Shown one piece after another: positions 1 to 8,533 of a stretch of DNA of 64,000 nucleotides (positions within the stretch are counted from its first letter, which is position 1; every line of letters starts with the position of its first letter). Location: positions 29,315-93,314 of the forward strand of contig DYMU01000010.1 in the NCBI GenBank assembly GCA_020721445.1. Reading direction: 5' to 3'. The notes beneath the pieces are model-generated. The model did no database searches. It saw nothing but the letters and a program-made list of their open reading frames with translations, and was not told where the DNA came from. The translations under genes were made by a program, and so were the position numbers. The stretch is from Gemmobacter nectariphilus. Its GTDB lineage: Bacteria; Pseudomonadota; Alphaproteobacteria; Rhodobacterales; Rhodobacteraceae.

Positions 1-235
1 GCGTTGCAAACCCCTCGATCCACAGGTGGAACAGCATGAAGGGTTGGGTTGGCCTGCTGTCCAGCAAGGTCTCGTGGATCTCACCGCCGACATCGACCAG
101 CAGGATGATGCTGCATATCACCTGAATTACGAACAGGAGCAGCCGTTCGTCAAACCATCCGGGCCGCAAGTCAACCTGACTGACGTTTGGGTCAGACTTG
201 CTTTGGGGGGCTGGCGACACATCAGATACAACCAT
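1..235 (-). CDS. Membrane-tethered LuxR-type regulator, N-terminus only (partial)
   Basis: The gene starts at the ATG whose first base is 235 and runs off the left edge, so only about 78 residues are visible. An in-frame TAG precedes the start by 14 codons. A polar N-terminus of about 28 residues is followed by a hydrophobic helix (LLLFVIQVICSIILLV) and then a segment ending LFHLWIEGFAT. This resembles the membrane region of the complete LuxR-type regulator at 38811-39332: both have LFxxQxxC, a central Asp, an R-x-TP-like motif and then a hydrophobic stretch containing E-(I/G)-x-A. I infer a paralogous inner-membrane helix-turn-helix regulator whose DNA-binding domain lies outside the window. 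It is divergent from the cytochrome gene at 501. Family assignment rests on this similarity alone. Confidence 0.55.
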   Translation of the reverse strand, partial: MVVSDVSPAPQSKSDPNVSQVDLRPGWFDERLLLFVIQVICSIILLVDVGGEIHETLLDSRPTQPFMLFHLWIEGFAT

Positions 236-500
236 GGGTTTTCCGACGAAGGTCTGAAAGGCAACAGCTTTAGTCTAAGCACAGCCTTTCGCGGTCTCAA
301 ACAGAAAACACTGCGATTGCGTGAAGGGCACGAGATCACAGTGAATAAAGGGGTGGTTGCGTAAATTATCGGACGCGCCCTGAATATACCCGAAGTTTAC
401 GGCGCATTTCTGCCGAAGGGGATGTCTTGGGGCAATCACGACCCGACAGAAGGCCGCAAATGGCCCGCACGATTGCATTCACCAAAGTGAGGAGGACACC

Positions 501-1373
501 ATGACACCCACCACATACTCGACGTTATTGACCGCAGCCCTGTGCGCGGCCACGCTTGGTCTTGCCGGTGCGGCACAGGCAGATGACGACGAAAACACCA
601 TGACCCTGTCGGAACAATATGCCGATGATCTGCGTCAGGGCAAGCTGCACATCGAAGGTGACCATGCCGCCGTCACCGAGTTGATATTGAAAAAGAACCT
701 GCCGATTCCGTATAGCTATGTGGCGCAATTGATGGCCACGCCGAATGCCTTTGGGTCAGGCCCGGCCTGTATCGTCTGCCATTCATCCAGCAACCCGCAG
801 GAAAGCTATCGCGGGCTGGACCTGTCCACGTGCGACGGCATCAAGGCCGGCTCGACCGAGGCGCCCGCCCGCGCGCTGTTCGTTGCGGGCGAAGACCCGA
901 AAAGGGAAATCCTTGGTCGCCGCCTGCGCAACAACCGCATGCCGTTTGGGGTCAGCTTCAGCGTGTCCAAGGATCAGCCCGAGATACAGGCGATCGAGGC
1001 GTGGATCAGCGGCGGCGCTGTCAATGACGACAATTTCCAGAAGAACATTCTGCCGCTGTTCAACACCGACAATGTGTTTGCCGAGGATTTGCCCGCCTGT
1101 TCGACCTGCCACATGTCGAATCAGGAACCGCCCAGTTTTCACGAACTGGATATGACATCTTACGAAAGCATGATGCTGGGGGCCGATTCTGTCGCCAAGG
1201 GCGTGGACCATGCGACCAAGGTGATCATCCCCGGTCAGCCCGAATTGAGCGGCGTGTTCCAGCATCTGACCGAAGACCGCATGCCGCCCGGCATTGATCC
1301 GACCGAAGACCGCGACCACCCGAACACCCAGATCCTGTTCGCCTGGATCAAGCAAGGGGCACAATGCCGGTAA
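501..1373 (+). CDS. Periplasmic dihaem cytochrome c
   Basis: A 290-residue protein with a cleavable signal peptide (hydrophobic core at residues 8-22, likely cut after AQA at 27). It has two haem c sites, CIVCH at 90-94 and CSTCH at 200-204. Each is followed by a probable distal methionine in an RMPxG motif (146-150 and 260-264) and then a Trp-Ile segment (AWISGG, AWIKQG), so the mature protein is two diverged copies of one cytochrome unit. GGAGG lies just upstream of the ATG. The stop overlaps the next gene, a beta-propeller protein, by 10 bases, which suggests coupled expression and a joint periplasmic redox role. I do not recognise a named enzyme. Confidence 0.85.
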   Translation: MTPTTYSTLLTAALCAATLGLAGAAQADDDENTMTLSEQYADDLRQGKLHIEGDHAAVTELILKKNLPIPYSYVAQLMATPNAFGSGPACIVCHSSSNPQESYRGLDLSTCDGIKAGSTEAPARALFVAGEDPKREILGRRLRNNRMPFGVSFSVSKDQPEIQAIEAWISGGAVNDDNFQKNILPLFNTDNVFAEDLPACSTCHMSNQEPPSFHELDMTSYESMMLGADSVAKGVDHATKVIIPGQPELSGVFQHLTEDRMPPGIDPTEDRDHPNTQILFAWIKQGAQCR

Positions 1374-2455
1374 CGCTGGGCCGCAGGGGGGTTGTGCAGG
1401 GGCTTGTCGCGGGTCTGGTGTCCAGACCGGCGCTGGCCTTTGCGCCCGCCCCGATGCCAGAGTTGCCGGTGCTGGCGCAGGTTGCAACCGGCAACCAAAG
1501 GCTGAACCCGCTGACCCATGCGGCGGGGATGGTGCTGTATTGCGGCGATGCCAGCATCGGGGCGGTGTCATTGGCGCAAACCGCACCGCTGTGGTCGCAC
1601 AGCCATGGTTTTGACAGCCCCGCCGAATATCGCCCGCGCTTTGCCCGGGGTCTGATGATCTGTGGCGGTCGCCGGTGGCTGGCCGCCTATGACGCCGCAT
1701 CCGGGGCCGAGGTCTGGCGCCATGTTGCGCAGATCCAGACCGGGGTGCCATGGGTCACGCCACGCACCACCGTGTTCGGCGACGGCCACCAGATCACTGC
1801 GCTGGACACGCTGACCGGAAAACTCATGTGGCAGCACGCCGGGATCGTCGATACCCTTGCCAGCTATGCCCCGACGGGCACGGCAGATACGGTTTTCGTC
1901 GGCCCCGGCGACGGCCATCTTTACGCGCTGAACCTGACTGATGGCGCGGTGACCTGGGTCGTGGATGGTCGCAAGACCTGGCAATACCTGCGCCAGATTC
2001 AGGTTGAAGGTGATCTGCTGGTCGCGGGCACCTACAAGGAAAGGCTGGTCGGTCTGTCCTTGGCGGACGGGGCACAGCGCTGGTCCTTCAACGCCGGGAA
2101 CTTCATCAACTCGCAGCACGTGGCGGGCGGGTCGGCCTATCTGTGGTCACCGACGGGGTGGATCTATGCCATCGACACCGGCAGCGGGCAGGTGCGCTGG
2201 CGCCATCAGACCACCGACTTTGACGGCACCGCCAGCAACTGGGCCTCGGTTCTGGCCGAGTTGCAGACGCTGGGGGATCGGCTGTTCGTGCTGGATATGA
2301 AGGACGTGCTGCACGTGTTGAACCGGGCGGGCGGCGACGGCCACAGCCAGTATCGGCTGCCCCAGAGAATTCGTCACGCCATCCTGCCGATTGCCGGGGT
2401 GGGGATCGCCTGTCCCACGCTGGGCGGCCAGATCATGCTGGCCGCGCTGCCGTAA
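1364..2455 (+). CDS. Exported PQQ-like beta-propeller protein
   Basis: A 363-residue protein. The N-terminus has [14 protein letters not shown], resembling a twin-arginine signal, with likely processing after ALA-FA. The rest is a series of propeller blades with the recurring pattern of an ALD or AYD turn, then G-x-x-x-W (for example [52 protein letters not shown]). This is typical of PQQ_2/WD40-like quinoprotein repeats. There are too few blades and no visible catalytic signature to call a quinoprotein dehydrogenase. The start overlaps the end of the dihaem cytochrome gene, so the two are probably made together, and the propeller may dock to or serve the cytochrome. Whether it binds PQQ cannot be told from sequence. 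Confidence 0.75.
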   Translation: MPVTLGRRGVVQGLVAGLVSRPALAFAPAPMPELPVLAQVATGNQRLNPLTHAAGMVLYCGDASIGAVSLAQTAPLWSHSHGFDSPAEYRPRFARGLMICGGRRWLAAYDAASGAEVWRHVAQIQTGVPWVTPRTTVFGDGHQITALDTLTGKLMWQHAGIVDTLASYAPTGTADTVFVGPGDGHLYALNLTDGAVTWVVDGRKTWQYLRQIQVEGDLLVAGTYKERLVGLSLADGAQRWSFNAGNFINSQHVAGGSAYLWSPTGWIYAIDTGSGQVRWRHQTTDFDGTASNWASVLAELQTLGDRLFVLDMKDVLHVLNRAGGDGHSQYRLPQRIRHAILPIAGVGIACPTLGGQIMLAALP

Positions 2456-2480
2456 GGCGGCTGTGACCGGCTTGGGGGAT

Positions 2481-2556
2481 TGGTAGGGCCGGAGGGACTC
2501 GAACCCCCAACCAAGGCGTTATGAGCGCCCGGCTCTAACCATTGAGCTACAGCCCC
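2481..2556 (-). tRNA. tRNA with CAU anticodon, probably tRNA-Ile2 (lysidine type)
   Basis: A 76-base cloverleaf read on the minus strand, with encoded CCA. The acceptor stem is GGGGCTG/CGGCCCT, the D-arm is GCTC...GAGC, the T-loop is TTCGAGT, and the anticodon loop is CTCATAA. The CAT anticodon could be Met or Ile2. The CTCATAA loop and the TTGGT variable region resemble ileX-type tRNAs more than the elongator Met tRNA, so I favour tRNA-Ile(CAU), which would need TilS for modification. Confidence 0.85.
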
Positions 2557-2674
2557 ATACCGATGCCTTGCCTAACAGATCATGCGCGGGGGTCAAGATT
2601 GGCTTGGTTTGTTGCGCGAGACACGGGAAAGGCGTATGCGGGCAGCGATTTCGGATTCCCTGCAGGAGACGGTG

Positions 2675-3721
2675 ATGAGCAAGGGCCACAACGGGCTGAC
2701 CTATGCCGATGCGGGCGTGGATATCGACGCGGGCAACGCGCTGGTCGAACGCATCAAGCCCGCTGCCAAGCGCACGATGCGCAGCGGCACCATGGGGGGG
2801 CTGGGCGGCTTTGGGGCGCTGTTTGACCTCAAGGCCGCAGGTTACAGCGACCCGATCCTGGTGGCGGCGACCGATGGCGTGGGCACCAAGCTGCGCATCG
2901 CGATTGACACCGGCAACGTCGATACCATCGGCGTTGATCTGGTGGCGATGTGCGTCAACGATCTGGTTTGTCAGGGTGCCGAGCCACTGTTTTTCCTGGA
3001 CTATTTCGCCACCGGCAAGCTGGAGCTGGATCAGGCCAGCCGCATCATCACCGGCATTGCGCAGGGGTGTGAGGCCAGCGGCTGTGCCCTGATCGGCGGC
3101 GAAACCGCGGAAATGCCGGGCATGTATCACGGCGGCGATTTTGACCTTGCCGGTTTTGCCGTGGGCGCGATGGAGCGCGGGTCCGACCTGCCCGCCGGGG
3201 TGGTCGAGGGTGACGTGCTGCTGGGGCTGGCATCCAATGGGGTGCATTCCAACGGCTACAGCTTTGTGCGCAAGGTGGTGGAACTGTCGGGTCTTGGCTG
3301 GGATGCGCCGGCACCCTTTGCCGAAGGCAGCCTTGGCGCGGCACTGCTGGCGCCCACCCGGTTGTATGTGAAACAGGCTTTGGCGGCGGTGCGCTCGGGG
3401 GGCGTCCATGCGCTGGCCCATATCACCGGCGGTGGGTTGACCGAAAACCCGCCGCGCGTGATCCCCGAAGGGCTGGCCTGCGAGATCGACCTTGGCACCT
3501 GGACCTTGCCGCCGGTGTTTGCATGGCTGGCCCGCACCGCCAACATGGCGGAACCGGAACTGCTGAAAACCTTCAATTGCGGCATCGGGATGATGCTGGT
3601 GGTGGCGCACGACCGGGCCGAGGCTGTGGCGGGCCTGTTGCGCGACCAGGGCGAGACCGTCACCCGCATCGGCCGCGTGGTGCCGGGCGCGGGCGTGATC
3701 TACAAGGGCCGCCTGCTGTGA
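2675..3721 (+). CDS. purM: Phosphoribosylformylglycinamidine cyclo-ligase
   Basis: A 348-residue AIR synthetase of purine biosynthesis, converting FGAM to AIR with ATP. I chose the ATG preceded by AGGAGA five bases upstream ([17 protein letters not shown]), which matches the family N-terminus; the longer frame adds an unsupported extension. Recognisable family segments are [17 protein letters not shown], and [12 protein letters not shown] near the C-terminal domain, ending with the FNCGIGM motif. The stop overlaps the GTG start of purN, so the two purine enzymes form a translationally coupled operon. Confidence 0.96.
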   Translation: MSKGHNGLTYADAGVDIDAGNALVERIKPAAKRTMRSGTMGGLGGFGALFDLKAAGYSDPILVAATDGVGTKLRIAIDTGNVDTIGVDLVAMCVNDLVCQGAEPLFFLDYFATGKLELDQASRIITGIAQGCEASGCALIGGETAEMPGMYHGGDFDLAGFAVGAMERGSDLPAGVVEGDVLLGLASNGVHSNGYSFVRKVVELSGLGWDAPAPFAEGSLGAALLAPTRLYVKQALAAVRSGGVHALAHITGGGLTENPPRVIPEGLACEIDLGTWTLPPVFAWLARTANMAEPELLKTFNCGIGMMLVVAHDRAEAVAGLLRDQGETVTRIGRVVPGAGVIYKGRLL

Positions 3722-4305
3722 CCCGGGTTGCCATCCTGATTTCCGGGGGTGGCTCGAACATGGTTCGGCTGGTGCAGGCGATGCAGGCCGAGGGGTTCGC
3801 CCAGCCGGTGCTGGTGGCGTCAAACGACCCGGCGGCCCCGGGGCTGGCCAAGGCCGCGGCCCTTGGCGTGCCGACCGCGGCTGTCGATCACCGTGGCTTT
3901 GGCCGCGACCGGGCCGCGTTCGAGGCCGAGTTGCTGGCCCCGATCCTTGCCGCCGCCCCCGATATCGTCTGTCTTGCGGGCTTCATGCGGGTGCTGACAC
4001 CCGAGTTTGTCCGCCGGTTTCAGGGCCGGATGCTGAACATCCACCCATCGCTGCTGCCGAAATATCCCGGCCTGCACACCCATCAGCGCGCGCTGGACGC
4101 AGGCGACATGCAGGCCGGTTGCAGCGTGCATCAGGTGACAGCCGATCTGGATACCGGCCCGATCCTTGGTCAGGCCCGGGTGCCGGTGCTGGAAGGCGAT
4201 ACCGCCGATGCCCTTGCCGCGCGGGTGCTGGTGCAGGAACATCGGCTTTACCCCGGAGTGCTGCGCCGCTTTGTGGCGGGGGATCGCCGCGTTCTGCACC
4301 TTTAG
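3718..4305 (+). CDS. purN: Phosphoribosylglycinamide formyltransferase
   Basis: A 195-residue GAR transformylase using 10-formyl-THF. The start is a GTG overlapping the purM TGA (GTGA), giving [14 protein letters not shown], the expected N-terminus with the phosphate-binding GGGSN loop. Catalytic motifs are visible: [12 protein letters not shown] with the active-site His, then the [15 protein letters not shown] segment with the catalytic Asp. Length is normal for the family. It is followed by a copy of the intergenic repeat described separately (4326-4360). Confidence 0.96.
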   Translation: MTRVAILISGGGSNMVRLVQAMQAEGFAQPVLVASNDPAAPGLAKAAALGVPTAAVDHRGFGRDRAAFEAELLAPILAAAPDIVCLAGFMRVLTPEFVRRFQGRMLNIHPSLLPKYPGLHTHQRALDAGDMQAGCSVHQVTADLDTGPILGQARVPVLEGDTADALAARVLVQEHRLYPGVLRRFVAGDRRVLHL

Positions 4306-4325
4306 CGGGGGTGGCCACGTCGGCT

Positions 4326-4360
4326 GCGCTCTGCGCGGGAGTATTTGGCAAGCAGCAAGC
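4326..4360 (+). repeat. Intergenic GGGAGTATTT repeat, copy 1 (after purN)
   Basis: A 35-base element beginning GCGCTCTGCGCGGGAGTATT and ending AAGCAGCAAGC. It starts 20 bases after the purN stop. It matches the copy after ruvB (58656-58690) at all but two positions. Confidence 0.8.
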
Positions 4361-4472
4361 CCTTGCAGACGTTTCCTTTGGGGCAGGGGCTTTTCAAGCT
4401 TTGGTTTGGACCCTATAGCGAATGCATGATCTGTTGCGGGATGCCCCCGCGGCCCTTTGAAAGACCCGACCC

Positions 4473-5630
4473 ATGCGGACGATCACCACGACGACAGACC
4501 TTGCCGCGTTCTGCGAGGCCGCGAAATCCGCCCCCTTCGTCACCATCGACACCGAGTTTCTGCGCGAACGCACGTTCTGGTCAAAGCTGTGTCTGATCCA
4601 GATGGCGCTGCCCGGCAAGACCGGCGACGCGGTGCTGGTGGACCCGATCGAGGGCGAGGCCATGAGTCTGGAGCCGCTGTACGATCTGTTCCGCCACAAG
4701 GCGACGGTAAAGGTGTTTCACGCCGCGCGGCAGGACCTTGAGATTTTCTTTGTCGAAGGCAACGTGTTTCCCGAACCGCTGTTCGACACCCAGATTGCTG
4801 CCATGGTCTGCGGCTTTGGGGAACAGGTCGGCTATGAAACGCTGGTGCGCAAGATCGCGCGCGAAAATCTGGACAAGACCAGCCGCTTTACGGATTGGTC
4901 GCGCCGCCCGCTCTCGGATGCGCAAAAGGAATATGCGCTGGCCGATGTCACCCATCTGCGGGTGATCTATGAATGGCTGGCGGCGCAACTGGCCAAGAAT
5001 GGCCGGTCGCATTGGGTGGCCGAGGAATTGTCGGTGCTGACCGACCCTGCCACTTATACCACCCATCCCGAAGCGGCATGGTTGCGGATCAAGACCCGCA
5101 CCACCTCGGGGCGGTTTCTGGCGGTGGTCAAGGAATTGGCGCGCTTCCGCGAGGAATACGCCCAAAAGCACAACGTGCCGCGCAGCCGGGTGATGAAGGA
5201 TGACGCGCTGCTGGAGCTGGCCTCGACCCGCCCCACCACCGCCGAAGAACTGGGCCGGTCGCGGCTGTTGATGCGCGAAGGCCGCAAGCCCGAAATCGCC
5301 GATGGCATCATTGCCGCGGTCAAGTCGGGCATGGCGATGAAAGCCGAAGACATGCCGCGGGTGGACCCGGACAAAGAGCAGTTGCAGGTCAACCCGGCCT
5401 TGGCCGATCTGTTGCGGGTCTTGCTGAAGGCCAAGTCGGAAAGCCTGGGCGTGGCCCCGCGGCTGATTGCGTCTTCGGGTGATCTTGATGCCATCGCCGC
5501 CGGCGGGCGCGAGGTCGAGGCGCTGAAGGGCTGGCGGATGGAAGCTTTTGGTGAAGACGCCATGCGCCTGTGCCGCGGCGAAATCGCGCTGACCGCCAAG
5601 GGCAACGAAGTGCGGGTGGTGCGGCTGTAG
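4473..5630 (+). CDS. rnd: Ribonuclease D
   Basis: A 385-residue 3'-5' exoribonuclease of the DEDD superfamily, acting in tRNA 3'-end maturation. The first exonuclease motif is DTEFLRE at about residues 26-32. The second lies around FHAARQDLEIF, and the third is at YALADVTHLR in the DEDDy arrangement. The C-terminal half carries an HRDC domain (from about 205, after GRFLAVVKELARFREE) and a second HRDC-like segment near the end, as in full-length RNase D. It sits alone on the plus strand, tail to tail with the lipoprotein gene. Confidence 0.95.
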   Translation: MRTITTTTDLAAFCEAAKSAPFVTIDTEFLRERTFWSKLCLIQMALPGKTGDAVLVDPIEGEAMSLEPLYDLFRHKATVKVFHAARQDLEIFFVEGNVFPEPLFDTQIAAMVCGFGEQVGYETLVRKIARENLDKTSRFTDWSRRPLSDAQKEYALADVTHLRVIYEWLAAQLAKNGRSHWVAEELSVLTDPATYTTHPEAAWLRIKTRTTSGRFLAVVKELARFREEYAQKHNVPRSRVMKDDALLELASTRPTTAEELGRSRLLMREGRKPEIADGIIAAVKSGMAMKAEDMPRVDPDKEQLQVNPALADLLRVLLKAKSESLGVAPRLIASSGDLDAIAAGGREVEALKGWRMEAFGEDAMRLCRGEIALTAKGNEVRVVRL

Positions 5631-6101
5631 TCAGCGCCCGGTGGTGCGGGCGCTGCGGTCGCCCTGCACCGTGACGCGGGTGATGCTTTCCAACCTCTGC
5701 GGCGTCAACGTGATCGCGGCCGTCACCTCGCGCGTGCGCCGGGTGCCCACCGGGGTGCGTGCCGGCGGCGGCACGATGCGGAAATCCAGCGTCAGGTGGG
5801 TGGGATCTTCGCCCTCCACCTCGACCAGTTCGGCATTCCACCAGCCCTGACTTTCCATCACGCCGGTGGCCCGCACGATGGCGCCACTGGCATAGGGTTC
5901 AATCGCCAGCGACACAACATCTGCCACGCGAACCACATCTTCGGCGGGGGCTGCCACGGCGGCGGCGGTCTGCACCCGCTCGGACCGGCCAAACCAGTTG
6001 AACGGGTTCAATCGCGACTCGCGCACCATGCCGCACGAGGTCAGGACCAGAACAGCGGCAAGAGCGGCGGTCAAAGGGCGTGTCATCGGTTCATCCATCA
6101 T
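5631..6101 (-). CDS. Predicted lipoprotein, family-specific unknown
   Basis: About 156 residues with a lipoprotein signal: MTRPLTAALAAVLVL followed by the lipobox LTSC. It continues into a short Asn-Pro-Phe-Asn-Trp-Phe segment and a compact beta-rich domain (residues ~50-150). I chose the ATG at 6101 because AAGGG lies seven bases upstream; the ATG at 6086 would give a more typical signal peptide and is equally possible. I know this only as a conserved lipoprotein of the Rhodobacteraceae type, without known function. Its stop codon abuts the rnd stop (convergent). Confidence 0.75.
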   Translation of the reverse strand: MMDEPMTRPLTAALAAVLVLTSCGMVRESRLNPFNWFGRSERVQTAAAVAAPAEDVVRVADVVSLAIEPYASGAIVRATGVMESQGWWNAELVEVEGEDPTHLTLDFRIVPPPARTPVGTRRTREVTAAITLTPQRLESITRVTVQGDRSARTTGR

Positions 6102-6231
6102 CGCTTTGCCCTTGGGTAGCCGATACATCGGCTTTTGAAAAGGGTGGCCTTCGTTTTCACCGCGACAGCGCCAGCACTGGACGACACAAGGTCAGCGCTT
6201 TACCTGTTGGGTCAGAAATGGAGTGTTCCCG

Positions 6232-6648
6232 ATGGCCAGCCCCGCATTCGAAGAGATCGCCGAGACGTTTGCCTTTCTGGACGATTGGGAAGACCGCTAT
6301 CGCCACGTGATCGAGTTGGGCAAGGCAATGCCGCCCTTGGGCGACGAGTTCAAGGTGCCGGCGCTGAAGGTGAACGGCTGTTCCAGTCAGGTCTGGCTGC
6401 GTCCGATGCCAGAAGGGGGGCGGTTCGACTTTCAGGGCGACAGTGACGCCATGATCGTGCGCGGGCTGGTGGCGATCTTGCACGCGCTTTACGCAGGCCT
6501 GCCGCTGGATCAGATACCAGAGGTCGATGCCGCCGCCGAACTGGCGCGGCTGGGCCTGAACGACCATCTGTCGGCGCAGCGGTCCAACGGTCTGCGCGCC
6601 ATGGTGGACCGGGTCAGGCAGGCTGCGGCCGAGGCGTCGGGGGCCTGA
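6232..6648 (+). CDS. sufE: SufE family sulfur acceptor protein
   Basis: A 138-residue protein. SufE accepts persulfide sulfur from the cysteine desulfurase SufS and passes it to the Fe-S scaffold. The invariant Cys lies in VNGCSSQVWL (about residue 50), followed by the family's DSDAMIVRGLVAIL helix and the LGLNDHLSAQRSNGLRAM C-terminal signature. GGAG eight bases upstream supports the ATG at 6232 rather than the upstream GTG. It stands alone, convergent with the aminopeptidase gene. Confidence 0.93.
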   Translation: MASPAFEEIAETFAFLDDWEDRYRHVIELGKAMPPLGDEFKVPALKVNGCSSQVWLRPMPEGGRFDFQGDSDAMIVRGLVAILHALYAGLPLDQIPEVDAAAELARLGLNDHLSAQRSNGLRAMVDRVRQAAAEASGA

Positions 6649-6656
6649 GCCCCGGA

Positions 6657-8462
6657 TCAGACTGCCGCAGCCAACGGCGCGCAGGCAGCCTTCAGCCATG
6701 ATTTGGCGGCCTCACCCAGCCGGGGGGCGATTCTGGTCCAGACCTCGGCGTGATAGGCGTCCAGCCAGTCGCGTTCGCCCGGCGACAGCATATCCGTCAC
6801 GATCAACCGCCGGTCCAGCGGCACAAAGGTTAGCGTCTCAAAGCAATATTGCGCCCGGTTGTCGCCAAGGGCCGGGGCGTCCTTGACCACGATCAGGTTT
6901 TCCAGCCGGATGCCAAAGGCCCCTTCGCGGTAATAGCCCGGCTCGTTCGACAGGATCATCCCCGGCTCCAGCGGCACCTCCGACAGACGCGACAGCCGCT
7001 GCGGACCTTCGTGCACCGACAGGAACGCGCCCACACCATGCCCGGTGCCATGATCGAAATCCTGCCCTGCCAGCCATAGGTTGACCCGGGCCAAAGGGTC
7101 CAGATCACGGCCCGCCAGACCTTTGGGAAAGCGCGCGCGGCTGATCGCGATCATCCCCTGCAACACGCGGGTATAGCACAGCCGCGCCTCGTCACCCGGA
7201 TCGCCACGCGCCACGGTGCGGGTGATATCGGTGGTGCCATCGGTGTATTGCGCGCCGGAATCGACCAGCAGCAACTCATTGTCCTGCACCGGGCGGTTGG
7301 TGTCTTGCGTCACCCGGTAATGCATGATCGCGCCATTCGGTCCGGCCCCGCAGATCGTGTCAAAGCTGATGTCATGCAGCCGGTTGGTGGCCCGGCGAAA
7401 GCCTTCAAGCGCCGTCACCACGTCGATCTCGGTCAGGCTGCCCGCCGGTTGCGCATCCAGCCAGGCCAGGAACTCGACCATCGCCGCCCCGTCGCGCAGA
7501 TGGGCTTCGCGCATGCCGGCAATTTCGGCCGCCGTCTTGCGCGCTTTTGGCAAACGGCACGGGTCATCGCCCCAGTCCACCTCGACCCCGGCCTCGGTCA
7601 ACGCGTCGCTGACCGCCAAGGGCGCCGTGGCCCGGTCCACCCGCACCGGCCCCGGCAGCATGTGCAGCGCAGGCACAAAGGCTGCCACCGGGCGCAGGCT
7701 GACCTGCGCCCCCAGATGCGCCCGCACCCCGGCATCCAGCTTGGCCGGGTCTGCAAACAGCATCAGCCGCGCGTCGTCATGCAGAACGGCAAAGCCTTGC
7801 AGCACCGGGTTTTTCGGCACATCCGCGCCGCGAATGTTCAGCAGCCAGCAAATCGAATCCGGCAGCGTGATCACCGCCGCCCGTTGGCCTGCCTTGCGCA
7901 GGCCTTCGGCCAGTCGCGCCCGCTTGTCGGCGCTGTTCTCCCCGGCCAGGGCATCCGGGTGAACGAACGCCCTGCCGCAGGGTGCCGGCGGCTGATCGGG
8001 CCAGACCGCATCGACCAAATTGCGCATCGCGCGCACGCCAATGCCACTGCCCTCCAGCCCGGCCTCCAGCCGTGCCACCTCATCGGCCGTCTGCAGCCAA
8101 GGGTCAAACCCGATCACCCCTTGCGCCAGATGTGCCCGCAGCCAGTCGGCGGGCTTCACCTCGGGCCAGGGCACCGGCGTGAAATGCGCAAGGTCAACCT
8201 GCGCCTTGACCTGCACCCGATAGCGCCCGTCGATGAACACCCCCGCCGCATCCGCCAGCACGATCGCAAAGCCCGCCGACCCGGTAAACCCGGTCAGCCA
8301 TTGCAACCGCTCATCGCGGGCCGCAACATATTCACCCTGATGCGCATCGGCGCGCGGCACCAGAAACCCCGCCACCCCTTCGCGCGCCATCACCGTGCGC
8401 AAAGCCGCCAGACGCCCCGCGCCCTGCCCGGGCGTTGCCATGCTGTCAAAGCTCTGGAACAT
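6657..8462 (-). CDS. pepP: Xaa-Pro aminopeptidase P
   Basis: A 601-residue M24B metallopeptidase that removes the residue before a penultimate proline. Creatinase-like N-terminal domains are followed by a pita-bread catalytic domain. Metal ligands are visible in VDSGAQYTDGTTDITRT (two Asp), the GTGHGVGAFLSVHEGP segment (His), and SNEPGYYREG with GIRLEN (two Glu). Length fits the long cytosolic aminopeptidase P class. The start at MFQSFDSMATPG has GAAAGG upstream; this ribosome site is supplied by the tail of an intergenic repeat copy (8471-8533) that follows the cobT stop. Confidence 0.93.
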   Translation of the reverse strand: MFQSFDSMATPGQGAGRLAALRTVMAREGVAGFLVPRADAHQGEYVAARDERLQWLTGFTGSAGFAIVLADAAGVFIDGRYRVQVKAQVDLAHFTPVPWPEVKPADWLRAHLAQGVIGFDPWLQTADEVARLEAGLEGSGIGVRAMRNLVDAVWPDQPPAPCGRAFVHPDALAGENSADKRARLAEGLRKAGQRAAVITLPDSICWLLNIRGADVPKNPVLQGFAVLHDDARLMLFADPAKLDAGVRAHLGAQVSLRPVAAFVPALHMLPGPVRVDRATAPLAVSDALTEAGVEVDWGDDPCRLPKARKTAAEIAGMREAHLRDGAAMVEFLAWLDAQPAGSLTEIDVVTALEGFRRATNRLHDISFDTICGAGPNGAIMHYRVTQDTNRPVQDNELLLVDSGAQYTDGTTDITRTVARGDPGDEARLCYTRVLQGMIAISRARFPKGLAGRDLDPLARVNLWLAGQDFDHGTGHGVGAFLSVHEGPQRLSRLSEVPLEPGMILSNEPGYYREGAFGIRLENLIVVKDAPALGDNRAQYCFETLTFVPLDRRLIVTDMLSPGERDWLDAYHAEVWTRIAPRLGEAAKSWLKAACAPLAAAV

Positions 8463-8470
8463 GGTCTGCG

Positions 8471-8533
8471 CCTTTCTCTTTCGAAAAATATCCCGGGGTG
8501 AATTGGCCCGCAGGGCCAAGAGGGGCAGCGCCC
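8471..8533 (-). repeat. Intergenic GGGATATTT repeat between cobT and pepP
   Basis: On the minus strand this begins right after the cobT TAG as GGGGCGCTGCCCC, a small hairpin. It continues with a second GC-rich dyad around GGCCCTGCGGGCC, then CCCCGGGATATTTTTCGAAA and GAGAAAGG. It closely matches the segment after the ruvA TAG (56514-56568). The purine-rich tail acts as the pepP ribosome site. Confidence 0.75.

Noticed and set aside
26..364. Plus-strand frame of 112 codons at the left edge
   Set aside because: It is antisense to the partial membrane regulator on the minus strand, which has a proper start and hydrophobic helix. No ribosome site for the plus-strand frame.
2481..2556. Elongator tRNA-Met
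   Set aside because: The anticodon is the same, but the CTCATAA loop and variable region look more like tRNA-Ile2; I keep the doubt in the feature entry.
7248..8501. Plus-strand reading frame of 417 codons opposite pepP
   Set aside because: Antisense shadow of the aminopeptidase gene with His/Arg/Gln-rich composition.
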